Origin: CAYNYF01 sp964401385
GTDB lineage: Bacteria; Planctomycetota; Phycisphaerae; SM23-33
Direction: 5' to 3'
NCBI GenBank assembly: GCA_964401385.1
Contig: CAYNYF010000066.1
Coordinates: 1 to 24,522 of the forward strand
Length of the DNA: 24,522 nucleotides
In this document: piece by piece, positions 17,511 through 23,060 of the stretch
How positions within the stretch are numbered: position 1 is the stretch's first letter
Layout of the letters: every line of letters starts with the position of its first letter
Notes under the pieces: model-generated
The model's database searches: none
The model's input: only the letters and a program-made list of their open reading frames with translations
What the model was told of the DNA's origin: nothing
Position numbers and translations under genes: made by a program

Positions 17511-17579
17511 TGTTTGTGTGCCGCCCCGGTTTCCGGGCCCTCACGGGCCCGGCTAACATCTGGGCGGCCCTTCGGGCCT
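17491..17579 (-). repeat. Three-hairpin REP-like module, upstream copy 1
   Basis: 89 bp identical to 17593-17681 except for one base (C17527 versus T17629). On the minus strand: hairpin A GGCCC-GAA-GGGCC, 8 nt, GTTAG, hairpin B CCGGGCCC-GTGA-GGGCCCGG, 24 nt, hairpin C GCCCC-GAA-GGGGC. Confidence 0.85.
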
Positions 17580-17592
17580 GGCTGCCATAGGC

Positions 17593-17681
17593 CTGCCGCC
17601 CCTTCGGGGCTGTGTTTGTGTGCCGCCCTGGTTTCCGGGCCCTCACGGGCCCGGCTAACATCTGGGCGGCCCTTCGGGCCT
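17593..17681 (-). repeat. Three-hairpin REP-like module, upstream copy 2
   Basis: Direct repeat of 17491-17579 at a period of 102 bp (13 bp between copies), one mismatch. Near identity implies recent tandem duplication. Confidence 0.85.
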
Positions 17682-17766
17682 AACCCGCGCTTCGCTGCCG
17701 GGCAGTCCCTGCTCGATCCCTCGCCGGGTCGATCACGCGGCCGTTCTGGATGAGGATGTCTATCAT
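17680..17766 (-). pseudogene. Truncated 5' fragment of pyrC
   Basis: Bases 17718-17766 match the first 49 bases of pyrC (16827-16875) at 45 of 49 positions, at a constant offset of 891 bp. Translated, both copies read M-x-DILIQNGRVIDPAR. Of the four differences, two are synonymous third-position changes and two fall in codon 2 (Asn to Ile). After codon 16 homology stops, and the frame ends after 28 codons at a TAG inside the REP module. Its ATG overlaps the stop of the preceding operon gene (ATGA), as expected for the original coupled pyrC start. Confidence 0.85.
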
Positions 17767-18074
17767 TTGCCCTTACGTTGGGCCGCGAACTTCGGGGGGA
17801 TCGCAGCCCACCTATGTGCTTGCGGATCTACGGAAGCGACGCCCGCGTGGGCTGTCTCGGTCCGCACCCAGCACCCTCCGGTCGCGGTGTCGAGCAGGTA
17901 GAAGAAGACGAAGCCCCCCTGGCTGCTGGTTCCCGAGACGAGCTGATACCGACCCGGCGGGGGCTCGCCGGGCTGCCCGTGGGCGTGACAGCTACCAGGG
18001 CGCAGCAGAACGCCGATGTACACACAGCCCAGGACGATCCCGACTGCGAGAATGACGGCTGCACTTGTTTTCAT
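17763..18074 (-). CDS. Small exported or anchored protein within the pyr operon, function unknown
   Basis: 103 residues. Hydrophobic N-terminal helix (about 4-24) as signal anchor, a short His/Pro/Gly linker, then a compact domain with GRYQLVSGTSSQGGFVFFYLLDT-type strands and GGCWVR, ending basic. The pattern suggests a small beta-rich extracytoplasmic domain; no enzyme motif is seen. GGGGAG precedes ATG 18074 by about 9 nt. The gene begins 2 bp after the pyrB stop and its own stop overlaps the ATG of the pyrC remnant, so it was a coupled member of the operon between pyrB and pyrC. Any pyrimidine role is inferred from position only. Confidence 0.7.
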   Translation of the reverse strand: MKTSAAVILAVGIVLGCVYIGVLLRPGSCHAHGQPGEPPPGRYQLVSGTSSQGGFVFFYLLDTATGGCWVRTETAHAGVASVDPQAHRWAAIPPKFAAQRKGK

Positions 18075-18076
18075 AG

Positions 18077-19021
18077 CTATTCGCTCCCCTGACTGACCAG
18101 ATAGAGAACGGCCATGCGGACCGCCAACCCGTTGGTGACCTGCTGGAGGATGCAGCTATTGGGCCCGTCGGCGACCTCGGAGGTCAGTTCCAGGCCGCGG
18201 TTGATCGGCCCGGGGTGCATGATGAGCACGTTCTTCTTGCACCGCGCCAGTCGCTGGCCGTTCATGCCGTACAGCCGGCTGTACTCGCGCACCGAGGGAA
18301 ACAGGTTCGAGCCGAACCGCTCGAACTGGATCCGCAGCATGTTGATCACGTCCACCTCGGCCAGCACCTTATCCAGGCTGTGGGAGATCTCGCAGCCCAA
18401 CGCCGGTATGGCCGAGGGCACCAGCGTCGGCGGCCCGACCACGACCACCTCGGCCCCCAGCTTCCGCAGGCCGAAGATGTTGCTGCGGGCCACGCGCGAG
18501 TGGGCGATGTCGCCGACGATGGCCACCTTCAGCCCGGCCACCTTCCCCCGCCGCTGGCGGATGGTGAAGATGTCCAGCAGCGCCTGGGTGGGGTGCTCGT
18601 GGGAGCCGTCGCCGGCGTTGACCACCGGGGTCGTCAGCTTCCGCGCCAGCATGTGCAGGGCGCCGGCCTGGGCGTGCCGGATGACGAACACGTCCACGCC
18701 CATCGCCTCGATGTTGCGGCAGGTGTCCAGCGCGGTCTCGCCCTTGGCCACGGAGGAGCCCTTGGCGGTGAACAGCAAGGTGTCGGCCGAGAGCCGCGAC
18801 GCCGCCAGCTCGAAGCTCATCCGCGTCCGCGTGGAGTCCTCGAAGAACAGCAGCGCCACCACCTTGCCGCGCAGGGCGGGCACCTTCTTGATCGAACGAG
18901 TGGAGACCTCGCGGAAGCTCTCGGCCGTGTCCAGGATGTGAACGATCTCCTCGGCGGTGAGTTCGTCCAGCCCCAGCAGGTGCTTGCGCTTCCAGATGAA
19001 TTCGCTGCGGGTCTTGCTCAT
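18077..19021 (-). CDS. pyrB: Aspartate carbamoyltransferase catalytic subunit
   Basis: 314 residues, normal length. Joins carbamoyl phosphate and aspartate, the committed step of pyrimidine synthesis. Visible motifs: FFEDSTRTRMSFE with the carbamoyl-phosphate loop STRTR (63-67), a KGETALDT stretch near 93, HPTQALLD (143-150) and HPGPINRG (269-276). No regulatory-subunit gene (pyrI) is present in the window. Its ATG overlaps the pyrR stop by 4 bp (ATGA), indicating coupled translation, and the next gene starts 2 bp after its stop. Confidence 0.97.
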   Translation of the reverse strand: MSKTRSEFIWKRKHLLGLDELTAEEIVHILDTAESFREVSTRSIKKVPALRGKVVALLFFEDSTRTRMSFELAASRLSADTLLFTAKGSSVAKGETALDTCRNIEAMGVDVFVIRHAQAGALHMLARKLTTPVVNAGDGSHEHPTQALLDIFTIRQRRGKVAGLKVAIVGDIAHSRVARSNIFGLRKLGAEVVVVGPPTLVPSAIPALGCEISHSLDKVLAEVDVINMLRIQFERFGSNLFPSVREYSRLYGMNGQRLARCKKNVLIMHPGPINRGLELTSEVADGPNSCILQQVTNGLAVRMAVLYLVSQGSE

Positions 19022-19563
19022 TTTTCCGGGCGCCTGGCGAACGGGACCAGGAAAGCGCCGTCCTCGTCGTCGTGTTCCTTCAAGTGGACCTGCACGCGGG
19101 CCTCGGCCGGGGCGGTCACGTTGGCGCCGACGAAATCGGCCGAGATGGGCAGCTCGCGTCCGCCGCGGTCGATCAGCACCGCCAGCCGGATGACCTTGGG
19201 CCGGCCGAAGTCGGCGATGGCGTCCAGCGCCGCCCGGATGCTCCGGCCGGTTTGCAGCACGTCGTCGACCAGCAGGACCACCTTGCCGTCCAGATCAAAG
19301 TCGATCTCGGTGGCGCGGACCAGCGGCATGCCCTTGCGCAGGGAGATGTCGTCGCGGTAGAAGGTGATGTCCAGCACGCCGTGGTCGATGGCGCCGGTGC
19401 GGTCCGCCCGCAGGCGCTGGACGATCCGCTGGGCGAGGATCTCCCCGCGCGTGCGGATGCCGATCACGGCCAGCGGCTCTTTGGCGGGCAAATTAGATCG
19501 GATCAGCCGGTACAGCCGGCTCAGTGCGCGGCCAACTTGCTGGGCGGTCAACAGCCTACGCAT
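19018..19563 (-). CDS. pyrR: PyrR bifunctional regulator / uracil phosphoribosyltransferase
   Basis: 181 residues. Type I phosphoribosyltransferase with PRPP loop VVLLVDDVLQTGRS (95-108) and the PyrR-typical IGIRTRGEILAQR and RDDISLRKGMP segments. In Bacillus and relatives PyrR binds UMP and pyr mRNA to promote attenuation, and can make UMP from uracil. First gene of the cluster pyrR-pyrB-X-pyrC, which supports a regulatory job. I could not find a convincing PyrR-binding loop or attenuator in the 200-bp leader, so the mechanism here is open. ATG 19563 has AAGGGAG upstream; the frame also contains an earlier GTG at 19605 with a less likely N-terminus. Confidence 0.94.
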   Translation of the reverse strand: MRRLLTAQQVGRALSRLYRLIRSNLPAKEPLAVIGIRTRGEILAQRIVQRLRADRTGAIDHGVLDITFYRDDISLRKGMPLVRATEIDFDLDGKVVLLVDDVLQTGRSIRAALDAIADFGRPKVIRLAVLIDRGGRELPISADFVGANVTAPAEARVQVHLKEHDDEDGAFLVPFARRPEK

Positions 19564-19697
19564 GGGGATGTGGCTCCCTTTCAGGCCGGGGCGGGAGGTT
19601 ACCATCCCCGCCGCCCGAAGGCAAGGTCAAATCCGCGCCGTCGCCAAAATGGGTGAACCGGCCCGGCGCCGGCCGATTCCGGCGGATGCGCTGTCCC

Positions 19698-19728
19698 TTG
19701 CCGCCCGGGCCCCGTCAGGGGGTATAGT
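19698..19728 (+). promoter_or_regulatory. Candidate promoter of the GNAT gene
   Basis: TTGCCG (19698-19703) and TATAGT (19723-19728), 19-bp spacer, 32 bp before the GTG at 19761. The -10 box is good; the spacing is longer than ideal. It lies in the divergent gap with pyrR. Confidence 0.35.
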
Positions 19729-19760
19729 ATGCCCGCCGCCGCCGAAGAAGGAGACCGATC

Positions 19761-20249
19761 GTGGCCGACATGCTGGTAAAGCTTTACGACCTGCCGCCGG
19801 GTTTCGATTTCCTCGCCCGCACCGCCGAGGGGGTGATCGTCCGCAAGCCCATCGGCCCGGAGAAGCACCTGATGGTCGACTGGGTCGGCGAGCACTTCTC
19901 CGATGCCTGGGCCAGCGAGTTCGACCTGTCCATGGGCCGCATTCCGCCGACGTCCTGGATCGCCACCGAGAGCAAGGAGCCGATCGGGTTCGCCTGCTAC
20001 GACGCGACGGGCCTGGGGCTGTTCGGCCCGATGGGCGTCCGCGAGGACAAGCGCAAGAAGGGCATCGGCCGGGTGCTGCTGCTGGCGTGCCTGATGGAGA
20101 TGAAGCTCAAGGGCTACGCCTACGCGGTCATCGGCTCGGTGGGTCCGGCCGGCTTCTACGAGAAGTGCTGCGGGGCGGCCGCCATACCCGATTCGACCCC
20201 CGGCATCTGGTACGACATGCTCCGCCGGGACAAGCCCCAGCGCAGCTAA
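19761..20249 (+). CDS. GNAT-family N-acetyltransferase
   Basis: 162 residues. The acetyl-CoA binding motif A is visible as GPMGVREDKRKKGIGRVLL (pattern R/QxxGxG/A), followed by a helix, the strand YAYAVIGSVGP and FYEKCCGA, a normal GNAT ending. Substrate cannot be told from the sequence; small-molecule or protein N-acetylation are both possible. GTG 19761 has AAGGAG 7 nt upstream; an ATG three codons later (19770) is the alternative. Divergent from pyrR. Confidence 0.85.
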   Translation: MADMLVKLYDLPPGFDFLARTAEGVIVRKPIGPEKHLMVDWVGEHFSDAWASEFDLSMGRIPPTSWIATESKEPIGFACYDATGLGLFGPMGVREDKRKKGIGRVLLLACLMEMKLKGYAYAVIGSVGPAGFYEKCCGAAAIPDSTPGIWYDMLRRDKPQRS

Positions 20250-20250
20250 G

Positions 20251-20364
20251 CTGGTCACAGGAATGTCTGCCCGCCTGCCTTCCGCCCGCCTGCCTTCCGC
20301 CCGCCTGCCTTCCGGAGGTGGGCAGGGAGGTGGGCAGGGAGGTGGGCAGGCACAGTGTGACCAG
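20251..20364. repeat. Hairpin-forming minisatellite bounded by a 9-bp inverted repeat
   Basis: CTGGTCACA (20251-20259) and TGTGACCAG (20356-20364) bracket two adjoining tandem arrays: CCCGCCTGCCTTCCG x3 (20270-20314, 15-bp period) and GAGGTGGGCAGG x3 (20315-20350, 12-bp period). The first array is pyrimidine-rich on the plus strand, the second purine-rich, and they are roughly complementary, so the whole can fold back. It begins 2 bp after the GNAT stop codon and may serve as its terminator. Confidence 0.75.
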
Positions 20365-20399
20365 GCGAGGATGCGTCTGCGCGGCCGGCAGGGGAGTCC

Positions 20400-20497
20400 A
20401 CGAATTACACGAATTGAGGCGAATTTCACGAATGGCTTCTTTTTCTTGGGCGGGTTCCGCCTAATTCGTGCAATTCGTTAGAATTCGTGTCATTCGT
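20400..20497. repeat. 34-bp imperfect inverted repeat built of ATTCGT units
   Basis: Left arm 20400-20433 carries ACGAAT-type units at spacings 9, 10 and 9 (the third reads GCGAAT). Right arm 20464-20497 carries ATTCGT at the mirrored spacings. 28 of 34 positions are complementary, around a 30-nt loop. One further ATTCGT lies at 20504. Much more AT-rich than the surroundings. Confidence 0.75.
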
Positions 20498-20587
20498 GTT
20501 CTCATTCGTTGGCATGTGTGGAAACCGTGGGCGCGTTCACTGTTCAAACATTGTTGCGGTCCGCTTAGCCGTAGCGGGTTTCCGGCG

Positions 20588-20602
20588 CCGGCGGTCCGCC
20601 GG
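20588..20602 (-). terminator. GC palindrome directly after the Nif3-like gene
   Basis: CCGGCGG-A-CCGCCGG abuts the stop codon at 20603. As RNA it would form a 6-bp stem with a 3-nt loop. No T tract follows, so termination is only a possibility. Confidence 0.3.
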
Positions 20603-21733
20603 TCAGACGATCTCGAACGGGTCGCGGTCGGCGCGTGAGACGGTGACCTTCAGTTGCGGCAGGGCTGCCCGCAGGGCCTCGGCCAGGCGCGCCAGCGTGA
20701 TCCGCTCGGAGTGGGAGTGCCCCACGCACACTACCGCCAGGCCCGCGCCGGCGGCGAGGGCGTCGTGGTGGCGCATCTCCCCGGTGACGTACGCCTGCGC
20801 CCCGGCCGCGAGGGCCGACCGGAAAATGCCCCCGCAGGACCCGGCGCAGCAGGCGACGGTCCTGATCGGGCCGGCGGCCTTGCCCGCCAGCAGCACCTTG
20901 CCGACCCCCAACGCCCGCTTCAGGCGCGCAATCAGGGCCTTCAGCGGCGTCGGCCGGGGCAGTCGCCCGATGCGGCCCATGCCCGCCCCGGGCGGCACGT
21001 CCGTCAGGGGATGAATGTCCATCGCCGGCGTTTCGTAGCTGTGCACGCCCCGGACGGCCGCCGTGACCTCGCCCAGCTTCGCGGCGGGAACGATCATTTC
21101 CAGGCGGAGTTCCTCGGCCTCCTGGCGCCGGCCGGCCCGGCCGACGGTCGGCCTGGCCCCGCGCCCGCCGCGGAAGGTGCCGATGCCCGGGGTATAGTAG
21201 GAGCATTCGCTGTAGTTTCCGATGCGGCCCGCGCCGGCGGCGAAGGCCGCCTCGGCCACGCGCGGCAGGTCCGCCGGCGGAACGAACACCACCAGCTTGG
21301 ACTGCCCCGGGCGCGTCGTCGGCTCCAGCGGGGCGGTCTCCTCCAGGCCGATGGCCTCGGCCAGCACGTCGTTGGTCCCGCCCGGGGCGGCGTCCAGGGC
21401 GGTATGCGGGCAATAGACGGCCAGGCCCGCCTTGGCGGCGGCGTAGGCGGCGGGCGTCGCCTCGGCCGTCAGCCGCGAGACCGGCTTGAAGATCACCGGA
21501 TGGTAGGCCATGACCATTTCGGCCCCCAGCCGCCCGGCCTCGCGCAGCACCGGTTCGGTCAGGTCGATCGTCAGCAGCAGACGCCGCACCGCGGCGGAGG
21601 CGTCGCCGATCAGCAGGCCGACGTTGTCCCACTCGGCCGCCAGCGACGGTGGGGCGATCGCTCCTAGAACCTGGCAGACTTCCTCGACCAAGACGGCTCC
21701 GCCCGGCCGAGGCGAACGTGTCCTCTTGACCAT
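20603..21733 (-). CDS. Nif3-like dinuclear metal-centre protein (DUF34 family, YqfO type)
   Basis: 376 residues, the three-part long form. Two Nif3 halves flank a central inserted PII/CutA-like domain (about 135-230, SKLVVFVPPADLPRVAEAAFAAGAGRIGNYSECSY split by strands). Metal-site residues: YHPVIF (His78; the first His of the usual HH pair is Tyr), YCPHTALD (His110, Asp114), and VGHSHSE near the C-terminus. Annotated elsewhere as GTP cyclohydrolase I type 2, but the true activity of the family is unsettled. ATG 21733 has GGAG and AGGGGA upstream. The first ~15 residues are a basic extension. A promoter with TATAAT lies about 60 bp upstream. Confidence 0.9.
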   Translation of the reverse strand: MVKRTRSPRPGGAVLVEEVCQVLGAIAPPSLAAEWDNVGLLIGDASAAVRRLLLTIDLTEPVLREAGRLGAEMVMAYHPVIFKPVSRLTAEATPAAYAAAKAGLAVYCPHTALDAAPGGTNDVLAEAIGLEETAPLEPTTRPGQSKLVVFVPPADLPRVAEAAFAAGAGRIGNYSECSYYTPGIGTFRGGRGARPTVGRAGRRQEAEELRLEMIVPAAKLGEVTAAVRGVHSYETPAMDIHPLTDVPPGAGMGRIGRLPRPTPLKALIARLKRALGVGKVLLAGKAAGPIRTVACCAGSCGGIFRSALAAGAQAYVTGEMRHHDALAAGAGLAVVCVGHSHSERITLARLAEALRAALPQLKVTVSRADRDPFEIV

Positions 21734-21786
21734 GACTCCGGTCCCCTGTGTAGCGTGCTCGCGTTGATGGCTGACCTTCCTGGCCA

Positions 21787-21805
21787 GGCTGGATTATACC
21801 CAGCC
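21787..21805 (-). promoter_or_regulatory. Inverted repeat enclosing the -10 box, possible operator
   Basis: GGCTGG (21787-21792) and CCAGCC (21800-21805) form a perfect 6-bp inverted repeat whose 7-nt loop is the -10 hexamer of the Nif3-like gene promoter. Confidence 0.4.
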
Positions 21806-21822
21806 GCTTCGGGCACAGCCAA
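21793..21822 (-). promoter_or_regulatory. Likely sigma-70-type promoter of the Nif3-like gene
   Basis: Minus strand TTGGCT (21822-21817), 18-bp spacer, perfect TATAAT (21798-21793). Predicted start near 21786 and a leader of about 53 nt. Confidence 0.55.
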
Positions 21823-22200
21823 CCCGCCATCGAGCCGGGGGAAGCGGGGGAGCCGCGCCGGTGCCGCAATAGTCGGAAAAAACGTGTTTTTGTACTTGTT
21901 TATACTTACCAGCGGCACGACACTGCCGGCCGCGCCGCTGACGGCGGGCGCCGCTGCCCGCTGACCAAGCCCTTTCGGGAAATGGCCTTGCGCAGCTTGA
22001 GGCCCGGCCGGCGCGACCAGGGCTGCCCGCCACTTGCCCAAGCCACCAGGCCCGCGGGTGCCCGATGAGGAAAAATCGCTTGTCTTTATCGGCATAAGGT
22101 GATATATGTAGTTTAACGGAAGTGCATACCTGAGAAATGTCGTCTGGCCTCCTGCCTTGCGTGTGCGGCGCAATCGGGGTATCCCCAGGGAAACTTGATT
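21823..22200. other. Intergenic stretch between divergent genes
   Basis: About 380 bp with no supported gene. It holds two AT-rich islands: 21877-21905, including AAAAAC-GT-GTTTTT (21878-21891), and 22068-22115, which contains the promoter listed next. The rest is GC-rich without recognised structure. No tRNA or riboswitch was identified. Confidence 0.5.
22080..22108 (+). promoter_or_regulatory. Candidate promoter of the hydrogenase-protease-like gene
   Basis: TTGTCT (22080-22085), 17-bp spacer, TATATG (22103-22108), in a locally AT-rich island. The leader to ATG 22201 would be about 85 nt. Confidence 0.4.
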
Positions 22201-23001
22201 ATGTCGGATCGGAAATCGAGAAGAAGTCGAGCCAAGCCCCCTACCCGTGCGGCCAAGCGCGGCGCCGGCAGGAAAGCCAGAGGCTCCAGACGCGGCGCGG
22301 CGGGGCAGCGATCACCGGGTCATGCCGCCGCGGGCACCGGCGGTGAGCAGGTGCCGGCGTCACAGGTGCCCTCCGTGGAGGGCTCGTTCCTGGTTCCCGG
22401 CGTGGACAGCAACGCGGCCGGCTGGGGGAGCCACTTGCCGACCTATCCGGGCTCCTTTTGCGGGAGCCGGGCGTGCGCCGGCTCATCGCCGCCTGCTTCC
22501 GTGGGCGGACTGGCCGGGGCTGCCGGCCTCGGCGCTCCGTGCCACCCGAGGCGGGGGGTGCTGGTGGTCGGAATGGGCGATGAAGACCGCGGCGACGGGG
22601 GCATCGGGGTGCACCTGGTGGGATGCCTGGCACAGATGGATTGGCCGGCATGCGTGGTGTTCTGCCGGCCCGACGATTCGCTGCCGAAGAAGACCGAGCA
22701 GTTTGGTCGGGTCATCCTGGTCGACAGCCTTGAGGGCGCCGAGCCGCCGGGCTCGCTCTACCGCGCCGACCCGAAGGAGCTGCTGGACCGCTCGGCCGGC
22801 GGCGCCGGCTCGGGGCTGGGCCTGCTGGCGATGCTGCCGGCGCCGGTTCGAGAACGCCTCTCGATATTCGGCGTCCAGCCGCGAACGACCGATTGGGGCT
22901 CGCCGCTGTCGGGGGAGACGATTGCCGCCATCCCGGTTTTGCTGCCCTACTTGCGGGCGTTCATCCTGCAAGCCGCGGCCGAGCTGTCGTGCGTGAACTG
23001 A
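22201..23001 (+). CDS. Hydrogenase maturation protease-fold protein (HybD/HycI family) with basic N-terminal tail
   Basis: 266 residues. Residues 1-40 are Arg/Lys/Gly-rich and 41-117 look disordered. The C-terminal ~140 residues match the M52 protease fold that trims NiFe-hydrogenase large subunits: VLVVGMGDEDRGDGGIG (120-136), VILVDSLEGAEPPG (171-184), and FGVQPRTTDWGSPLS (223-237). Of the three nickel-contact residues known in HybD, only the Asp (Asp175) is clearly kept; the second acid of DDG/DEG is Gly133, and the usual His region reads GSGLGL. No hydrogenase gene is in view. AGGGAA precedes ATG 22201; TTG 22195 is less likely. Activity is doubtful; a DNA/RNA-binding tail is inference. 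Confidence 0.75.
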   Translation: MSDRKSRRSRAKPPTRAAKRGAGRKARGSRRGAAGQRSPGHAAAGTGGEQVPASQVPSVEGSFLVPGVDSNAAGWGSHLPTYPGSFCGSRACAGSSPPASVGGLAGAAGLGAPCHPRRGVLVVGMGDEDRGDGGIGVHLVGCLAQMDWPACVVFCRPDDSLPKKTEQFGRVILVDSLEGAEPPGSLYRADPKELLDRSAGGAGSGLGLLAMLPAPVRERLSIFGVQPRTTDWGSPLSGETIAAIPVLLPYLRAFILQAAAELSCVN

Positions 23002-23060
23002 CGATCCTCGCCGTCTGGGCGGCCTCGCATCGCGCCCGGACCGTCGGCCGCTCGTCCTGA

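Larger units (their letters stand above)
16941..17681. mobile_element. RAYT/REP module inserted between pyrB and pyrC
   Basis: A REP-associated tyrosine transposase gene bracketed by inverted copies of a three-hairpin module: one on the plus strand (16941-17030) and two on the minus strand (17491-17579 and 17593-17681). The inner ends are a perfect 23-bp inverted repeat (17008-17030 and 17488-17510). The boundaries given are those of the visible repeats; the true ends of any transposed unit are unknown. It separates a 28-codon pyrC remnant from the intact gene. Confidence 0.7.

Noticed and set aside
17479..17661. 61-residue N-terminal extension of the transposase containing a repeated peptide
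   Set aside because: It is translated hairpin repeat DNA; the conserved domain and a good ribosome site start at 17478.
19564..19697. PyrR-binding attenuator in the pyrR leader
   Set aside because: No antiterminator/terminator pair or recognisable PyrR loop was seen; GC-rich palindromes there are unspecific.
20270..20350. Short regularly spaced repeats as a CRISPR array
   Set aside because: Units are directly adjacent without spacers and only 12-15 bp long; no cas genes in the window.
23002..23060. Terminator between the convergent protease-like and ADP-ribosylglycohydrolase genes
   Set aside because: No stable stem with a T tract on either strand.
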